Assembly (NCBI RefSeq): GCF_004102025.1
Contig: NZ_CP025228.1
Coordinates: forward strand, 2,728,001-2,792,000
Origin: Actinomyces qiguomingii
GTDB lineage: Bacteria > Actinomycetota > Actinomycetes > Actinomycetales > Actinomycetaceae
Length of the DNA stretch: 64,000 nucleotides
Direction of reading: 5' to 3'
The notes beneath the pieces were generated by a model. That model saw only the letters and a list, made by a program, of their open reading frames with translations, made no database searches and had not been told where the DNA came from. Below are positions 60,465 through 64,000 of the stretch, in pieces. The position numbers and the translations under genes are program-made. Position 1 is the first letter of the stretch; each line of letters begins with the position of its first letter.

Positions 60465-60476
60465 GGGGGTACCCCC
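60465..60476. promoter_or_regulatory. 12-bp palindrome between divergent PspC genes
   Basis: GGGGGTACCCCC is perfectly symmetrical and lies in the 136-bp divergent region between the kinase and PspC genes. It is a candidate operator for the LuxR-type regulator or another repressor. No clear -35/-10 pair was found around it. Confidence 0.4.
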
Positions 60477-60513
60477 ATCGCGCCAGCACCGCCGCAACCC
60501 GGACCATGGGCTC

Positions 60514-62673
60514 ATGAGTGAAGTACCCCCTCCCGATCCGTCGGCCGCCCAGCCCCACGGACAGTCCCACGGACCATCCCACGAACAGGGCCCCGCTCCC
60601 GATCCTGGACACACGGCACAATCCGGCGGCCCCGTTCCCCCGCCGGACGCCGGGCCCCCACAGCCGGACGCCGGCTTCCCGCCAGCAGGAGGCGGCGGAC
60701 CGGTGCCGCCGTACCGGCCGGCCGCAGCGGGATTCTTCGATTCGCTGCGCCGCACCGGCCTGGTTCGCCCGGATGAGCGGTGGATCGGCGGTGTGGCCGG
60801 AGGAGTGGCCCGCAGGCTGGGTCTGGACCCAACCCTGGTGCGCTGCGTCTGGGTGGTGCTGACGGTGTTCACCGGTCTGGGACTGGTGCTGTACGGACTG
60901 GGCTGGGCGCTCATGCCGGAGGAGTCCGACGGCCGTATCCACTTGGAGCAGGCCCTTGGCGGCGACTTCGATGCCGGCTTCGCTGGGGCGGTGGCGACCT
61001 TCATCTCCGGTTGGGTGGTGCTCGATCACGGTCTGCTCCCCTCCTGGTACGTCCGCGGCTGGCTCGGCTGGGGCTATCACGACGTCTTCTGGTCCTTCGT
61101 GGGCACCTTCCTGGTGCTGGCGGCCGTGTTCTGGTGCTATCGCGCCGCCCGCAGGCACGGACGGCCGTATCAGCCGCGGCCGATGCCGACCGGCGGTTTC
61201 GGTTACCCGGGCCCGACTAGTGCGCCGAGTGCCGCTCCACCCCACTACAGACCGCAGGCGCCGACTTCGCAGCCCGGCACGCCCACTCCCGGCACGCCCA
61301 CTCCCGGCACGCCCACTCCCGGCACGCCCGGGCACCACACCAACCCTCGGGTCGCCGGCGCCCCCACACCCGCAGGTCCGGCCGGCGCACCTGTGTTCGC
61401 CGTGCCGGCCGGAGGCCCGGCTCCCCGGCCCGTCGCACCCGTACAGCCCCGCCGTCCCGGCCCGGAACGGCGCCTCGCCCTGAGCATCGCCGGCGTGATC
61501 CTGTGCTGCCTCGCCGCGATCGTGCTGCTCTGGTACCTCGACGACATGGGCCCACTGGCGGCATGGCTCGCCGCGGTCGGCTCCGTGACCGCCATCCTCG
61601 GGGCGGGGGTAACCATCAGCGCCCTGCGCGGACGCCGCGGCGGCTGGATGACCGCCCTGGGTTGGCTGGCCGCCATGGTGGCCGTGCCCGCCCTGGTATT
61701 CGGCACCAGCGTGCCGCAAGGCGCCCTGACCTCCAGGGACACCACTTGGCGTTTACCCACCCATACGGTGACGCTGACCTGGGATGACCTTAAGCGCCAG
61801 TTCGCCGGCACCCACGGCGACGCGAACACCACCGTGATACTGGGCGATTACGCCGTGGGCCAGGTCGTCATCGACCTTACCGGCATGCCCTCAGGCCAGG
61901 AACCGCGTGTGCGGGCTGCGCTCAGCGTCGGCGCCGGCAGCGTAACCATCCGCACGAGCGCTGAGCAAAACCTCGCCGTCGACTCCACGGTGGGGCTCGG
62001 CACCACCTACGCGAACACCACGAGCGACTGGAGTATCAACGACGGCGTCATCAGCGATCACAGCGTCTGGCAGCGCAACCGCTACACGGTCGACGGCGAT
62101 TCGGTGCCCACCTACCGCTCCGAGCGCTGGTATCCGGGCGAGAAGATCTCGTTTACGTCCCCCGTCGCGCGGCAGACCGGCACCGCCTTGAGACTGGACA
62201 TTGAGGTCGGCGCCGGTGCCGTGAATATTGACGAGCGGCCCAACCAGGTGACCTGGTACGGCGTCCCGGACAGCACGGCTTGGATCGTGGAGTCCTGGGT
62301 CGACGAAAACGGCAACTCCCATGGCTCGCTCCCCGTCACCGGCATGACGCACGCAGCTATCGACACCGATACCGCCATCAAGTGTAGCGATGCTGTCACC
62401 GACGCCTTGGAGGAATCGGCAGCTTCGGATGATGCGGATGATCTCGATGACTGGGAGGACCACGGATGGTACGGCGGAGACTGGTACACCGTGCCCGACC
62501 TGGTCGGTGTGGGCCGCCGGGCCTGGGACGACTGCGTCGGCGAGGCACTTAGGGCCGAAACCGAGACCGGCGCTTCCGGTTCATCGGCGGAGCCATCCGG
62601 CGCACCGTCCGGCGTCGCCGAGCCTTCGCAATCGGCAACCACGGCGGAGCCCACCGCCACTGCGACCCACTGA
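60514..62673 (+). CDS. PspC-domain membrane protein
   Basis: 719 residues from ATG 60514, no strong ribosome site. A Pro/Gly/His-rich N-terminus (1-75), PspC domain (RRTGLVRPDERWIGGVAGGVARRLGLDPTLVR and LGWALMPEESDGRIH), several membrane segments, a Pro/Thr repeat region (PGTPTPGTP, see repeat), further membrane segments (about 320-400) and a beta-rich outer C-terminal domain of about 300 residues. The start of the C-terminal part (VILGDYAVGQVVIDLTGMP) suggests a LiaF/DUF2154-like envelope stress domain. Its neighbour is a small membrane protein; both are probably part of the PspC stress module. Confidence 0.88.
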   Translation: MSEVPPPDPSAAQPHGQSHGPSHEQGPAPDPGHTAQSGGPVPPPDAGPPQPDAGFPPAGGGGPVPPYRPAAAGFFDSLRRTGLVRPDERWIGGVAGGVARRLGLDPTLVRCVWVVLTVFTGLGLVLYGLGWALMPEESDGRIHLEQALGGDFDAGFAGAVATFISGWVVLDHGLLPSWYVRGWLGWGYHDVFWSFVGTFLVLAAVFWCYRAARRHGRPYQPRPMPTGGFGYPGPTSAPSAAPPHYRPQAPTSQPGTPTPGTPTPGTPTPGTPGHHTNPRVAGAPTPAGPAGAPVFAVPAGGPAPRPVAPVQPRRPGPERRLALSIAGVILCCLAAIVLLWYLDDMGPLAAWLAAVGSVTAILGAGVTISALRGRRGGWMTALGWLAAMVAVPALVFGTSVPQGALTSRDTTWRLPTHTVTLTWDDLKRQFAGTHGDANTTVILGDYAVGQVVIDLTGMPSGQEPRVRAALSVGAGSVTIRTSAEQNLAVDSTVGLGTTYANTTSDWSINDGVISDHSVWQRNRYTVDGDSVPTYRSERWYPGEKISFTSPVARQTGTALRLDIEVGAGAVNIDERPNQVTWYGVPDSTAWIVESWVDENGNSHGSLPVTGMTHAAIDTDTAIKCSDAVTDALEESAASDDADDLDDWEDHGWYGGDWYTVPDLVGVGRRAWDDCVGEALRAETETGASGSSAEPSGAPSGVAEPSQSATTAEPTATATH
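61273..61332 (+). repeat. 15-bp tandem repeat in the PspC gene
   Basis: Four copies of CCCGGCACGCCCACT (last one diverged) start at 61273, 61288, 61303 and 61318, encoding PGTPT units in a predicted cytosolic linker between membrane segments. Confidence 0.85.
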
Positions 62674-62703
62674 TCCACCACCTCTAGTTTCAAGGAGCTG
62701 ATC

Positions 62704-63159
62704 ATGAACGACAACAGCACTAACAACAACACCGAGGCAACAGGCACAACCACCGACACGGCCGAAACCACCCAGACCACCGACACGGCCGAAACCACCC
62801 AGACCACCGACACGGCCGAAACCACCCAGACCACCGACACCGGCGCGGCGCGGCATACCGGCGAGTCGGACGCCGCAACCCCTGAGGGGGACGTTTGGAG
62901 TGGGTCGCCTAAGCAGACGGGAGCGCAGCCGCAGGACGCACCCACAGCACCGCGCACGGCCGCACCGCATGGCGTGCAGGCCGGCACCCTGGTGTGGGGG
63001 CTAACCCTGCTGGTACTGGGAGGTCTACTACTCGCCGTCGCCATGGGCACGCGCATCGACCTCGTCACCGCGGTGATAGTTCTGCTGGCCGGACTCGGCC
63101 TGGCACTGCTGGTCATGGCCCTACTGCCCCACCGTCGGCCGGTGGAACCCGGCTCCTGA
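62704..63159 (+). CDS. Small membrane protein of the PspC operon with TDTAETTQT repeats
   Basis: 151 residues from ATG 62704 (AAGGAG seven bases upstream). Residues 1-50 are polar with three tandem TDTAETTQT units; 95-112 and 118-138 are membrane segments followed by PHRRPVEPGS. It is 30 bp after the PspC gene. Its function is unknown; it may be a partner in the stress module. Confidence 0.75.
   Translation: MNDNSTNNNTEATGTTTDTAETTQTTDTAETTQTTDTAETTQTTDTGAARHTGESDAATPEGDVWSGSPKQTGAQPQDAPTAPRTAAPHGVQAGTLVWGLTLLVLGGLLLAVAMGTRIDLVTAVIVLLAGLGLALLVMALLPHRRPVEPGS
62752..62832 (+). repeat. 27-bp tandem repeat, three copies
   Basis: Copies start at 62752, 62779 and 62806 (period 27 bp), each encoding nine residues (TDTAETTQT). 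A partial fourth begins at 62833. In-frame, so copy number could vary without frameshift. Confidence 0.9.
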
Positions 63160-63200
63160 ACGACCGCAGAGCACTGTCATCCCGTCCCAGCCGCAGCCAC

Positions 63201-63288
63201 TTCTACCGAACTCGATGGTCATTTCGACCGAACTCGGTGGTTATTTCGACCGAACTCGGTGGTTATTTCTACCGAACTCGATGGTAGC
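63201..63288. repeat. Four 22-bp tandem repeats in a convergent intergenic region
   Basis: Four units of exactly 22 bp at 63201, 63223, 63245 and 63267. The two middle units share ACCGAACTCGGT (5-bp stem, 2-base loop); the outer two read ACCGAACTCGAT. They lie between the PspC operon end and the DNA glycosylase stop. No gene overlaps them. Confidence 0.92.
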
Positions 63289-63297
63289 GAGGGCGCC

Positions 63298-64000
63298 TCA
63301 GTAGGCCTGGCAGGCCGGGCACCAGAACAGGCGTCGCCCGCTGATCACCCGCTCCGCGATCCGGGTGCCGCAGCGCAGGCAGGGACGGAACGCGCGGTGG
63401 TAGACATACCAGCGCCCGGCCTCCGGATCGTCTTCGGGCAGTGGTTCGGGTACATCCGTGGCCTCCACCGTGGTGATGAAACCGGTGGCGACCCCGTACT
63501 CCATGAGCGACACCAGGTCATCCCAAATCTCCCGCAGCCGCCTGGCACTGATCCGGTTGCCCGACCGGAACGGGGACAGGCCGGCCCGGAACAGGACCTC
63601 AGCCCGGAAGATGTTGCCGGCTCCGGCCAGAATCGACTGGTCCAACAGCAATTCTCCGACCGTCCGCCTGCGTCGGCGCACGCCAGCAATGAATTCCTCA
63701 GGATCGGCGTCAGAGCGCAGCGGATCGGGTCCCAGGCGGCGGCGCACCGCCTCCACGCCGTCGGCGTCCAACAGCTCGCATACCGTCGGTCCCGTCAGAT
63801 CGGCCACCCCATGCTCCCCGGCCAGGCGCAGCCGTACAGCGCCGCGGGGCTCGGGGGGTCGCCAGTCGGCGGGCGCAACAGGCGCGGGCTCCTCACCGCT
63901 CAGTCCGGACAGCGCCGAGCCGCCACCACGGGCCAGAGCCTGTTCTCCGCGCTCCCCGAGCCTGCGGCGAGGCGCCCCGATGGCGTGTGGTGCGGTGAAA
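63298..64000 (-). CDS. Formamidopyrimidine-DNA glycosylase / endonuclease VIII family protein, 5' end outside window
   Basis: The minus-strand frame runs from TGA at 63298 to the window edge (234 residues visible). The H2TH region (GELLLDQSILAGAGNIFRAEVLFRAG) and the zinc finger CLRCGTRIAERVISGRRLFWCPACQ are clear. The catalytic N-terminal Pro-Glu lies outside. It would remove oxidised bases and nick the DNA backbone. The visible part starts FTAPHAIGAPRRRLGERG, which suits the Nei2-type group of actinobacteria better than MutM. Confidence 0.9.
   Translation of the reverse strand, partial: FTAPHAIGAPRRRLGERGEQALARGGGSALSGLSGEEPAPVAPADWRPPEPRGAVRLRLAGEHGVADLTGPTVCELLDADGVEAVRRRLGPDPLRSDADPEEFIAGVRRRRRTVGELLLDQSILAGAGNIFRAEVLFRAGLSPFRSGNRISARRLREIWDDLVSLMEYGVATGFITTVEATDVPEPLPEDDPEAGRWYVYHRAFRPCLRCGTRIAERVISGRRLFWCPACQAY

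Noticed and set aside
60181..61719. 512-codon minus-strand frame across the divergent PspC region
   Set aside because: Composition is typical of antisense GC-rich frames and it crosses a divergent promoter region.
63201..63288. CRISPR array
   Set aside because: Repeats are directly adjacent without spacers and no cas genes are present.

Overview
The window is high-GC actinobacterial DNA (roughly 65-73% GC by eye in most genes). Gene style and phage relatives suggest an Actinomyces-like organism; that assignment is inference, because no rRNA or other taxonomic marker is present. No tRNA, rRNA or CRISPR array was found.

Region 1 (1-23.4 kb) is the right-hand part of an integrated siphovirus-type prophage, all genes on the + strand. 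It runs in canonical order: end of the early/replication block (ssb, small membrane protein, HNH protein, zinc-ribbon protein, HTH protein), packaging (HNH, TerS, TerL), head (portal, MuF minor head protein, scaffold, HK97-type capsid), connectors, tail tube, tail chaperones with a -1 frameshift, tape measure with an NlpC/P60 domain, distal tail and fibre proteins, and lysis genes (amidase endolysin, holin, second membrane protein). Integrase and repressor lie outside the window. The MuF protein carries a C-terminal PD-(D/E)XK/CdiA-like nuclease of much lower GC and has no immunity ORF directly downstream. The exact 10-mer GCGCTCGCGG recurs 12 times by eye, always on the + strand, and was not noticed in the chromosomal part.

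Region 2 (23.4-26.0 kb) is a junction zone. It holds the phage late terminator, a perfect 20-bp palindrome, a long nested palindrome, and a decayed IS3-family element (24000-25482) with recognisable terminal inverted repeats and a 3-bp target duplication (ACG).

Region 3 (26.0-39 kb) has a Tat-type lipoprotein polysaccharide deacetylase (+), citramalate synthase (-), and a rightward cell-surface glycopolymer operon: a DUF6270-like protein, UDP-GlcNAc 2-epimerase, FlaA1/PglF-type dehydratase, WecA-type initiating transferase, two GT4 enzymes, and the TagG/TagH-type ABC exporter.

Region 4 (39-54.4 kb) is a leftward operon meeting Region 3 head-on. It encodes UDP-ManNAc dehydrogenase, three large CDP-glycerol glycerophosphotransferase-like proteins, two further glycosyltransferases, TagD (glycerol-3-phosphate cytidylyltransferase), and a broken XRE/ImmA-type regulator. 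The 1273-residue TPR-glycerophosphotransferase-GT4 fusion and tagD are clearly lower in GC. Together Regions 3 and 4 specify UDP-ManNAc/UDP-ManNAcA and CDP-glycerol supply, lipid-linked assembly, polyol-phosphate addition and ABC export of a teichoic-acid-like wall polymer. The LCP protein beside them (54.5 kb) could attach it to peptidoglycan.

Region 5 (54.5-64 kb) is housekeeping: LCP ligase, ilvE, leuB, a LuxR-type response regulator with a PspC-domain histidine kinase, a divergent PspC membrane protein operon, a four-copy 22-bp tandem repeat, and a Fpg/Nei-type DNA glycosylase cut by the window end.
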